Of a stretch of 64,000 nucleotides of DNA, positions 52,336 through 62,189 are shown piece after piece; positions within the stretch are counted from its first letter, which is position 1; the number at the start of each line of letters is the position of its first letter. The notes under the pieces were generated by a model, which saw only the letters and a list, made by a program, of their open reading frames with translations, ran no database searches and was not told where the DNA came from. A program made the position numbers and the translations under genes. Source of the DNA: Archangium primigenium (GTDB lineage Bacteria; Myxococcota; Myxococcia; Myxococcales; Myxococcaceae); assembly GCF_016904885.1 (NCBI RefSeq), contig NZ_JADWYI010000001.1, positions 7,621,224-7,685,223 of the forward strand, written 5' to 3'.

Positions 52336-53001
52336 ATGCCGTCCGCTCAGCAAGTGCTCACCGAGATCACCCAGGCCCTGGCCGCCACGAACGAGGCCCT
52401 GCGCACGCACCCCTATCCGCGGGCCCTCGCGCGGGGCGAGCTGCCCCTCTCCGCGCTGCGTGACTTCGTCGGCCACCAGTACCACGTCGTCCGCAGCGAC
52501 CTGCGCTCCATGTCCCTCATGGTGCACCGCTTCGCGGACGGACCGGCGTACGACTTCGTGTACGGCTTGTTCCAGGGGGAGGTGTCCGCCCAGCGCTCCT
52601 TGCTGAAGCTGGCGGCGCGGCTCGGCCTGAACGAGCAGGAATTGGAGCGCTACGAGCCGCAGGCCGGGGGCTTCGCCTACGCGGCCAACCTCGCCCTGGC
52701 CGCGGCGCACGGCTCGGCCGCGGAGCTCGCCTGCGCCCTGTACGTCAACTTCCAAGCCTGGGGGGAGAACTGCCAGCGGCTCTCGGCGGCCCTGCGCCAG
52801 AAGGGCTTCACCGCCGAGGACACGGCCTTCCTGGATGCCTTCGTGGCCCATCCCCCCTCCGAGCAGCAGGTGCTCGTGCTCCTGCAGGACGGGCTCGACC
52901 GGGGCGTGACGCCGCGGGCGATCCACCGCGCCACCCGGCTGTTCCAGGCCTACGAGCAGCTGTTCTGGGACACGCTGCTCGCGCTCGGACGCGCGCCATG
53001 A
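52336..53001 (+). CDS. TenA/thiaminase II-like (heme-oxygenase fold) protein
   Basis: 221 residues from MPSAQQVL with GGAGGGAG upstream. All-helical, with the TenA-type core ALRDFVGHQYHVVRSDLRSM, then FQGEVSAQRSLLKLAARLGL and ALYVNFQAWGENCQRLSAAL. TenA enzymes deaminate or cleave thiamin-like pyrimidines in salvage; the broader fold includes PqqC and heme oxygenase. The catalytic Cys and Glu of TenA cannot be mapped with certainty by eye, and no thiamin gene or TPP riboswitch is nearby, so salvage is uncertain. Its stop lies at the base of a strong hairpin. Confidence 0.75.
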   Translation: MPSAQQVLTEITQALAATNEALRTHPYPRALARGELPLSALRDFVGHQYHVVRSDLRSMSLMVHRFADGPAYDFVYGLFQGEVSAQRSLLKLAARLGLNEQELERYEPQAGGFAYAANLALAAAHGSAAELACALYVNFQAWGENCQRLSAALRQKGFTAEDTAFLDAFVAHPPSEQQVLVLLQDGLDRGVTPRAIHRATRLFQAYEQLFWDTLLALGRAP

Positions 53002-53033
53002 AAAAGGGGTCCCGGACACGCGCCCGGGACCCC
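53001..53033 (-). terminator. Rho-independent terminator for the kelch lipoprotein gene
   Basis: Read on the minus strand, GGGGTCCCGG and CCGGGACCCC form a perfect 10-bp stem with an 8-nt loop, followed by TTTTT. It lies 34 bp beyond the stop of the 53067 gene. On the plus strand it begins at the last base of the TenA-like gene, without a T run. Confidence 0.9.
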
Positions 53034-53066
53034 TGAGTCCGACTCACCGCCCGGGGGCGGCGCGGG

Positions 53067-55670
<2,604 letters not shown>

Positions 55671-56028
55671 GGATGCCCTTGTCTTGCCGCGGTGCGTTTC
55701 CCTCCCGGAGATCCGAGCAAAGGCAGACATATCCCTCTCCAAGACAGGGCATGTCGGCGCTCAGGATCCGGGAAACGGTGGTAGAGCACATGATGCCTGC
55801 TTGTATTAAAAAAACCATTCAAAAATGTTGCGCGAACAACGCCTCTCTCCGTCTCCAGGACAGGGGGAGACAGACCACCCACGGTTACCTCTGCCCCGAT
55901 GTATGGCTTGAGGTGCCTGATTGTTCGTTCCACGTGGGAAACTTCGTCGGCAATGAAACGAAAACGGGGGAGACGGGGTTCGCACCGGCGCGAGCCCTGT
56001 CCCCCCCTCGCATGCATGGCGCAACAGG
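55671..56028. other. 358-bp gap without a gene
   Basis: The promoter region of the kelch lipoprotein gene and the 3' flank of the Gly-rich lipoprotein gene. An A/T-rich island at about 55800-55835, in otherwise G/C-rich sequence, is the only feature; no convincing -35/-10 pair, operator or terminator was found. A weak GTCTCC/GGGAGAC inverted repeat lies near 55850-55870. Confidence 0.5.
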
Positions 56029-57651
56029 CTACGGCGCCACGGGACCCCGGAGTGGACCGAACCCGACGTCATAGGTGCCATCCGGCAAAGGCCCCTTCAT
56101 CAGGCGCACCGCGTGAGGACCGCGCCGGATGGAGGCCCCCGCCGCGCCACCCGGAGACACATACACACACGCGCTCGAGCTCTGGCCAGGCTGGCCATAG
56201 CCACCGCCATCGCCCGCGAGCAGCGTATAGGAGCCATCCTTTCGGAGATCCCCCGCCTTTCCGCCCTTGCCCCCCTCGAGACCGCCGGGCTCGCCCACGA
56301 GCCCGGTCCGCACGCCCTCGTCCTGGCCGCAGAACGCGAGCTCGTCGCGCAGGCCGAACGCCGACGCGGCCGCTCCGCCCAGGCCGCCCACGAAGCCCGC
56401 GCCTCCGCCTCCGCCCGCGTTCAGGCCACACCCCGAGGCCCCGCCGCCTCCACCGCCTCCGCCCCAAATGCTGCCCTGGTTGTCGAGGACGGCCGGCACC
56501 GTCAGGTGAATGGCCGTGCCTCCCGGCGCGCCCGCCCGGCTGCACGTGCGCTCGAAGAAGCCCTTGCCGCCATTGCCCCCCGAGCCGCCCGCGCCCCCCG
56601 CGCCGAAGATGGAGGCGTAGTTGTGGATGTGGACCGAGGAGCCCTCGGCCAGAAGGCCCGTGGTGAACGCGGGAACGCGCGCGTCGAGGGAGCCCACCGT
56701 GGCGTTGATCTCCACGCGCACCTGGACGGGCACCTCGGGAGCGCCCACGGCGGCCGCCACGTTGAACGCGGTGGTGTCCCGGACGATGACCGGGCGGAGC
56801 CGGACATGGGACAGCGCGAGGTGTCCCGAGAACGCCCCCTCCTGGCTCAGGTGGGACACGACGGGGACCTCACCGAACTTCGACAGGAAGTACTCCTCCA
56901 CCTGGGTCGTGGTGTTGCACCCCGTTCCCGGCCACGTCAGGGTACGCGCCCCGGTGGCGCACACGAGCGTGGAGGGCGCATACGGATGGCCCAGCTTCAC
57001 GGGCTCCAGCGCGGCCTTCTGGACCTTGGAGGCGGACACGCCCGTCACGGAGGAGTCGCTCACGGACTCGCCCACCAGCCGCACCCCCTCGACATTGCCC
57101 ACGTAGGCGCCCTTGAGCGTCACCTGCGAGGGCTTCGCCGACAGGATGCCAATCTGGATGTTCGGCAGGTCCTGATCCACCTCCAGCGTGTAGCTGCCCC
57201 CGTCATGGTTGCTGAACAGGAAGACGTGGGACGGAGGCACCACCACCGTGAACCCGGTGATGACGGTGTGCTTCGCCTCGCCCTCCGCGCCGGACACGTA
57301 GCGCAGCTCATAGGCGCCCGCCTTCGCGGGTCCCGAGAACAGCAATGTCCCCGTCGCACCCGGGGGCACCGTCTGGCGCTCCTGGTGCGGGGCTCCCTCC
57401 TCGCCCGCCCGGAAGACCCCCACCCAATCGCTCTCGGGATGATCCTTGGGGGCCGACCAGCGCACCCGCAGGTCGACGCCCGCCCGGACAGCCCCCGGCG
57501 CCTCCAGGCTCAGCGAGTACGCCTTCTCCTCCGGCTTCGCGCAGTGCTCCTGCTCCGGCGCCTCCTCGCAGGTCTTCTTCGATTCCGCCGAGCCACATCC
57601 CGCCAGGCAGAGCGAGAGCGTCAGCGCCATCCAGCCGTGTTCATTCTTCAC
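56029..57651 (-). CDS. Gly-rich lipoprotein
   Basis: 540 residues from the GTG at 57651, preceded by GAGGAG 7 nt away; the upstream open frame has no site. Lipoprotein signal with LAGC. Residues about 45-150 look like an Ig-like beta-sandwich (SLEAPGAVRAGVDLRVRWSAPKDHPESDWVGVFRAGEEG). A beta-rich middle follows. The last third is extremely Gly-rich (FGAGGAGGSGGNGGKG; WGGGGGGGGASGCGLNAGGGGGAGFVGGLGG), with a few Cys. Such regions form polyglycine sheets or flexible, prey- or matrix-binding surfaces. No homolog recognised. Confidence 0.75.
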   Translation of the reverse strand: MKNEHGWMALTLSLCLAGCGSAESKKTCEEAPEQEHCAKPEEKAYSLSLEAPGAVRAGVDLRVRWSAPKDHPESDWVGVFRAGEEGAPHQERQTVPPGATGTLLFSGPAKAGAYELRYVSGAEGEAKHTVITGFTVVVPPSHVFLFSNHDGGSYTLEVDQDLPNIQIGILSAKPSQVTLKGAYVGNVEGVRLVGESVSDSSVTGVSASKVQKAALEPVKLGHPYAPSTLVCATGARTLTWPGTGCNTTTQVEEYFLSKFGEVPVVSHLSQEGAFSGHLALSHVRLRPVIVRDTTAFNVAAAVGAPEVPVQVRVEINATVGSLDARVPAFTTGLLAEGSSVHIHNYASIFGAGGAGGSGGNGGKGFFERTCSRAGAPGGTAIHLTVPAVLDNQGSIWGGGGGGGGASGCGLNAGGGGGAGFVGGLGGAAASAFGLRDELAFCGQDEGVRTGLVGEPGGLEGGKGGKAGDLRKDGSYTLLAGDGGGYGQPGQSSSACVYVSPGGAAGASIRRGPHAVRLMKGPLPDGTYDVGFGPLRGPVAP

Positions 57652-57944
57652 GTGGGTTCTCCTCGACCGCGGTCGCGCGTTGAACTCCAAAACCAACCCA
57701 CCCTGATGAGTTGCGCGACGGATGGGTTATGCGGCGCCTTTTTCCTTTTCCGGAGGAGCAGTCACCGAGGAAGAGCGAAAAGCCATACAAGTGGGAAAAT
57801 CATCCGCTCGTCGGGCATAAACAGACCACACAGCCCTGGATTCCGGGCGTGAGGGGGCGCGGTGGAACGGGGTGCTACAGCCCGCCTCCCCCGGAGCGTC
57901 GGAGGGACCTCCGGAGGGGGCATCCGTACTAGGGTGGGGAGACG

Positions 57945-58751
57945 ATGAACGACACGAATGGCGCGCCAGCGGCCCCCCTGGCCATCGAGGTCCGCGACCT
58001 GCACAAGTCCTTCGGCGACCAACGGGCGCTGCGCGGGGTGGACCTGGTGGTCGCCGAGGGCACCACGTGCGTGCTGGTGGGCATCTCCGGCTCGGGCAAG
58101 TCCGTGCTGATGAAGCACATCATGGGGCTGCTCAAGCCGGACCGGGGCAGCGTACGCGTGCAGGGCAAGGACCTGGCCCAGATGGACGAGGCCGGGCTCA
58201 ACACCATGCGCCGCGACCAGGGCATCCTCTTCCAGGCCAATGCCTTGTTCGACTCGCTCACCGTCTTCGACAACGTGGCCTTTCCCCTGCGCGAGCGCAC
58301 GAAGATGAGCGAGGCGGAGATCCAGGAGACGGTGAACGCCACCCTGGGCAAGGTGGGTCTGTCCCACGCGGCCACGCGCTTTCCGGGCGAGCTGTCCGGC
58401 GGCATGCAGAAGCGCGTGGGCTTCGCGCGCGCCACCATCCTCCAGCCGCGCATCCTCCTCTATGACGATCCCACCGCCGGTCTGGATCCGCTCACCACCG
58501 CGGCCGTCAACGAGATCATCCTCACGAGCAAGCAGCAGCTGGGCGCCACCTCGCTCGTCATCACCCCGGACGTGGCCACCGCCTTCGGCATGGCGGACCA
58601 CCTGGCCCTGATGGACGAGGGGCGCGTCGTCGAGTACGGCCCGCCCGAGACGTTCCGCGAGTCCCAGCACCCGGCGGTGAAGGCCTTCCTGCGCAACTGG
58701 CTCGCGCGCCGTTCGAAGAAGGACTCGGCGAAGGGCTCGGCCCCAGGTTGA
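57945..58751 (+). CDS. MlaF-like ABC transporter ATP-binding protein with altered motifs
   Basis: 268 residues, similar to MlaF/Ttg2A-type lipid transport ATPases. Walker A GISGSGKS (G46-S53), Q-loop LFQANALFDSLTV and signature LSGGMQKR (150-157) are intact. Two catalytic positions are unusual: Walker B is LLYDDP, with Asp175 where Glu is usual, and the H-loop reads VITPDV, with Pro208 where the switch His should be. The ATPase may be slow or regulatory, or these changes may be lineage-specific. No MlaE permease is adjacent. It precedes the MazG-like gene by 32 bp. Confidence 0.85.
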   Translation: MNDTNGAPAAPLAIEVRDLHKSFGDQRALRGVDLVVAEGTTCVLVGISGSGKSVLMKHIMGLLKPDRGSVRVQGKDLAQMDEAGLNTMRRDQGILFQANALFDSLTVFDNVAFPLRERTKMSEAEIQETVNATLGKVGLSHAATRFPGELSGGMQKRVGFARATILQPRILLYDDPTAGLDPLTTAAVNEIILTSKQQLGATSLVITPDVATAFGMADHLALMDEGRVVEYGPPETFRESQHPAVKAFLRNWLARRSKKDSAKGSAPG

Positions 58752-58783
58752 CAGGGCCCGGCGCGCCAGCGAGGAAGGAAGGC

Positions 58784-59116
58784 ATGATCACCCTGCCCGA
58801 CGGCGCGACGATGAAGGACTACCAACGCTACATCCACGAGCTGGAGACCCTGCACGGCTGGCTCAAGGTGGACCTGGTCCACAACTGCTTCCTCATGGGC
58901 GAGGAAGTGGGCGAGCTGTTCAAGGCGGTGCGCCGCTACAACAAGCTCTTCGACGAGGGGCAGGCCACGCCCAGCGAGCAGGCCCGCGCGAACCTGGCCG
59001 AGGAGCTGGTGGATGTCTTCAACTACCTGGTGGCCATCTCCAACCGGGTGGGCGTGGACCTGGAGCAGGCGTTCCGCGACAAGAACGCCCGCAACCAGCA
59101 GCGCACCTGGAGCTAG
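58784..59116 (+). CDS. MazG-like nucleotide pyrophosphohydrolase
   Basis: 110 residues from MITLPDGATM, with GGAAGGAAGG upstream. The helical core has the metal-binding pairs EEVGELFKAVRR and AEELVDVFNYLVAISNRVGVDLEQAFRDK, the E-x-x-E and E-x-x-D motifs of all-alpha NTP pyrophosphatases, which cut NTPs to NMP and PPi and may clean up damaged nucleotides. The N-terminal pairing region is short. Its stop abuts the stop of the convergent PBP gene directly. Confidence 0.85.
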   Translation: MITLPDGATMKDYQRYIHELETLHGWLKVDLVHNCFLMGEEVGELFKAVRRYNKLFDEGQATPSEQARANLAEELVDVFNYLVAISNRVGVDLEQAFRDKNARNQQRTWS

Positions 59117-60997
59117 TCACAACGCCGAGGCGAAGCGCGCGGCGATGGGCACGGCGACCCGGCCGCCCACACCCCCGCCCTCCACCAGCACGGCGAAGCC
59201 GATGCCGTCGCGAAAGCCGATGAACCAGGCATGCGTGGGCAGGGGCGTGCCCCGGCCGAACTCGGCGGTGCCCGTCTTGCCCGCCAGCCCCGTCACCCCC
59301 GAGGCGGCGCGCGCCGAGCCCTCGGTGACGACCGCGCGCATGAGCGTGTGCAGCTTGGCCCGCGTCCCCGCCGCCAGGGCGGTGCTCGGTCCGTCCTTCA
59401 AGTCCGCCAGCAGGTAGGGCGCGTGCCACCGGCCCGAACCGGCCGCCGCCGCCACCGAGGCCATGTGCAGCGGCGTGGCCAGCACGCGGCCCTGGCCGAT
59501 GGCGGCCGCCGCCCGCTCGGCCTCGTCCCGGGGTCCGGGAAACGACGCCCCGGGCGAGGGCAGGCCCACGCCATAGTCCACCCCGAAGCCGAAGCGGCGC
59601 GCCGAGGACTCCAGCGCGTCGGCCGCCAGTCCCGCCGCGCCCATGATGAAGGCCGTGTTGCACGAGTGGGCGAAGACCATGCGCAGCCGCGCGTTGTCGA
59701 ACGCCTCGCCCTCGAAGTTGCGGAACTGCTTGCCGCCCACGGTGGCGCCCGCCGGACAGGACAGCGCCGAGTCCACGCCCATGCCCCCGGCGAGCAGGGC
59801 CTCGGCGGTGATGACCTTGAACGTCGAGCCGGGCGGGTAGCGGCCCGTGAGCGCCCGGTTCAATGCCTCTCCGAGCGGCCGACTCGCCACGGCCAGGATG
59901 GCGCCCGTGCGCGTGTCCACCGCCACGAGCGCCGCCGGCTGCGTCACGCCGTCGAGCGCGGCGTCCGCCGCGGACTGCACCTCCGGCAGCAGCGTGGTGC
60001 GCAGGGGCGTGCCCGGTGTGCCCTCGATGCGCCCGAGCACGCGCACCTCGCCCGACGCCCGGGTGAGGCGGACCTCCCCCGAGGGACGTCCCGCGAGCTG
60101 GCGCTCGTAGGCGCGCTCCAGGCCGGACAGGCCCACGATGTCGCCGCGCTGGTAGAGCGGGCCCCACTGGGCGAGCAGCTCCGCCGTCACCTCGCCCACC
60201 CGCCCCAGGGTGTGCGCCGCGAAGCCGTCCGCCGGGATGAGCCGGGCGCTCTTCTTGCGAAAGAAGATGCCGGGCACGGGCGCGAGCGCGGCGCGCACCT
60301 GCTGGTAGCGCTCGGGCCGCACGTCGATGACGGACAGGAAGTTGGAGGGCGACACCCCGGGCGCGTCGAGCAGCTTGTCCAGGCGCGCGGGCTCCACCCC
60401 CAACCGGGCCTGGAGCGCCGCGGCGACCGCCGCCCGCTTCTGGATGCGCCGGGGCTCGACGCCAATGGAGATGAGCTCACCGTCCTCGGTGAGGGGTCGG
60501 CCATGCCCGTCCAGGAGCGCGGCGCGCGCCGGACGCGTGCGGGTGAGCGAGAAGTGGTCGCCCTCGCGCAGCGCGGGGTGCAGCACCTCCGGGGACCAGC
60601 GCACCCACCACCGGCCCTCGTGGAACACGAGCCGCATCGCGCCGTCCGTGCGCCACTCGCCCAGGCCCCGCAGCACGTGCCAGGCATGGAAGAAGGCCAC
60701 GGCGCCCTCCCCTTCGCGCTCGATCCGATCGAGCTCGAAGCGGGACGAGACGACACGCAGCTCCTCGCGGAAGCGCTGGTGCCGGGCCTCGAAATCCACC
60801 GGGGGTGAGCGCACCGCCCGCCGCAGGGCGGCGAGATCCTCGGAGGCCCAGGCCTGGAGATAGGCCCGCGCCTCCGCATGGGGCTCCACCGCCACCGGGG
60901 GGGGCTCCGCCACGGGCCGCGGCTTCACCGTCGTACACGACGCCAGCAGCGAAGCCGCCGCAGCACAAATGACAACCCTCCACGCTCGCCAGGACAC
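59117..60997 (-). CDS. class B penicillin-binding lipoprotein with MecA-like N domain
   Basis: 626 residues from a GTG. A lipoprotein signal ends in LLAS-Cys21. The next region (about 40-150) resembles the NTF2-like MecA_N domain: GAMRLVFHEGRWWVRWSPEVLHPALREGD. The dimerisation and transpeptidase domains follow, with active-site Ser391 in STFK, S445-C-N447 and K574-T-G. It cross-links peptidoglycan in the periplasm. A low-affinity MecA-like N domain in a lipoprotein is notable, but no resistance is implied. It is convergent with the MazG-like gene with no intervening base. Confidence 0.9.
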   Translation of the reverse strand: MSWRAWRVVICAAAASLLASCTTVKPRPVAEPPPVAVEPHAEARAYLQAWASEDLAALRRAVRSPPVDFEARHQRFREELRVVSSRFELDRIEREGEGAVAFFHAWHVLRGLGEWRTDGAMRLVFHEGRWWVRWSPEVLHPALREGDHFSLTRTRPARAALLDGHGRPLTEDGELISIGVEPRRIQKRAAVAAALQARLGVEPARLDKLLDAPGVSPSNFLSVIDVRPERYQQVRAALAPVPGIFFRKKSARLIPADGFAAHTLGRVGEVTAELLAQWGPLYQRGDIVGLSGLERAYERQLAGRPSGEVRLTRASGEVRVLGRIEGTPGTPLRTTLLPEVQSAADAALDGVTQPAALVAVDTRTGAILAVASRPLGEALNRALTGRYPPGSTFKVITAEALLAGGMGVDSALSCPAGATVGGKQFRNFEGEAFDNARLRMVFAHSCNTAFIMGAAGLAADALESSARRFGFGVDYGVGLPSPGASFPGPRDEAERAAAAIGQGRVLATPLHMASVAAAAGSGRWHAPYLLADLKDGPSTALAAGTRAKLHTLMRAVVTEGSARAASGVTGLAGKTGTAEFGRGTPLPTHAWFIGFRDGIGFAVLVEGGGVGGRVAVPIAARFASAL

Positions 60998-61071
60998 GCG
61001 CCTACTGTGCGCGCGGACGCCGAACCGTCAAGAAACCCGGCCGTGCGCCCGCGCCTGGCGGTGGGGGGGAT

Positions 61072-62073
61072 TTAGTTGCCCGCCGTCTTGCCCGGATCGA
61101 TGCCCAGCGTGCCCGGCGTCTCGTTGCGCAGCAGCACGCCCAGCGAGCTGGAGCCCAGGTTCAAGCCACACAGCAGATCCTGCCGGCTGCTGAAGCAGGG
61201 CAGCTCGGAGTGGGTGCGGTTGAGGGCGTAGAAGCAGCGGGCGCCGTTCACGTCCCACGCCGCCTCGAAGTTCCACGCCTCGGTGTCCTGCTGGATGCCG
61301 AGCGTGTCGTAGAAGTTGATGCGGTTGCCCGCGACGGTGAACGCCTTGCCGGTGCCGCAATAGTCGGCGCGCACCAGGCGCGTGCAGGCCTGGTGGTACG
61401 ACTCGAGGGGCGTGCCGTTGTAGCTCGCCCACGGCCGGTAGCCCCAGAGCGTGCACTTGGCGATGGCGCCGCCCAGACACGCGAAGGTGAAGCGCTCCGG
61501 GTCGCTGTACTTGGAGCCGCCGCCCGGCACGTCCTGCTGGTAGTTCCACACGCCCGGCACCGGAATCGCCTGGACCACGGTGCCCTTGGCGTCACGGCAG
61601 GCCGGCTTCCACAGGTTGGTCGCGTCGCGGTACTCGAGGCTGTAGAGCTTGAGGTCCGTGTTGGGCGCCGGCGCCGCGTTCATCCCGGTGATGCGCATGC
61701 GCACGGTGCCACCCGTGCCCAGGTTGCCCTGGAACTCCACGCCGATGAAGTCCCGGTCCCGGATGATCTCGTAGTCGTCGTGGTCGTACTTCAGGTAGCC
61801 GTAGAAGGTGGTGCCCTGGAGCGACACGAGCTCCACGGGGGCACTGCCCTTGCGCGCCGGGTTGTAGCTCACGCTGGTGATGAAGTTGGACAGGTCCCCG
61901 CTGTTGAGGTCGCCGCCGTTGAGGTCGCCGCCGTTGAGATCCCCGCCGTTCTCCGCCGCCAGGGGGTTGGCGAGCACGGCCAGTTCGGCCTCCTCCTCGG
62001 GGAGGGTGGATCCGGCGCACGCGGACAGCATGAGGGCGCCAACAAGCAAGGACGGGGTCGGGTCAAAACGCAT
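61072..62073 (-). CDS. ADYC-domain lipoprotein
   Basis: 333 residues; the ATG follows GAGGAAC. The lipoprotein signal ends in LSAC. A short acidic stretch leads to four NGGDL-type units (about 41-60). The rest is the ADYC domain, named for the ADYC motif, here YHQACTRLVRADYCGTG, with about ten Cys likely in disulfides and an FEAAWDVNGARCFYALNRTHSELPCF C-terminal block. This family is mostly seen in myxobacteria; the function is unknown. It sits alone between the PBP and FGE-like genes. Confidence 0.9.
   Translation of the reverse strand: MRFDPTPSLLVGALMLSACAGSTLPEEEAELAVLANPLAAENGGDLNGGDLNGGDLNSGDLSNFITSVSYNPARKGSAPVELVSLQGTTFYGYLKYDHDDYEIIRDRDFIGVEFQGNLGTGGTVRMRITGMNAAPAPNTDLKLYSLEYRDATNLWKPACRDAKGTVVQAIPVPGVWNYQQDVPGGGSKYSDPERFTFACLGGAIAKCTLWGYRPWASYNGTPLESYHQACTRLVRADYCGTGKAFTVAGNRINFYDTLGIQQDTEAWNFEAAWDVNGARCFYALNRTHSELPCFSSRQDLLCGLNLGSSSLGVLLRNETPGTLGIDPGKTAGN
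61894..61953 (-). repeat. four tandem 15-bp units encoding NGGDL
   Basis: Units start at 61894, 61909, 61924 and 61939; the middle two are identical and the outer ones differ by a few bases. They encode NGGDL-NGGDL-NGGDL-NSGDL next to the lipoprotein signal. The in-frame 15-bp period allows strain-to-strain length change. Confidence 0.85.
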
Positions 62074-62189
62074 GAAAGTTCCTCGGGGGGAGGCCCAAGT
62101 GTCGTGGGCCCGGCGGCAAGGAAGGCATTCGTGAACTCATCGACAAGTGGGGCGTCGCGAATCCGACGCAACCCTCTGTTCACCGCCCA

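Noticed and set aside
48027-52463. Very long open frame on the plus strand, opposite the SNF2 and GapN-like genes
   Set aside because: It is the antisense shadow produced by the extreme G/C third-position bias. Its product is low-complexity and Arg/His-rich, while the minus-strand genes carry clear domain motifs.
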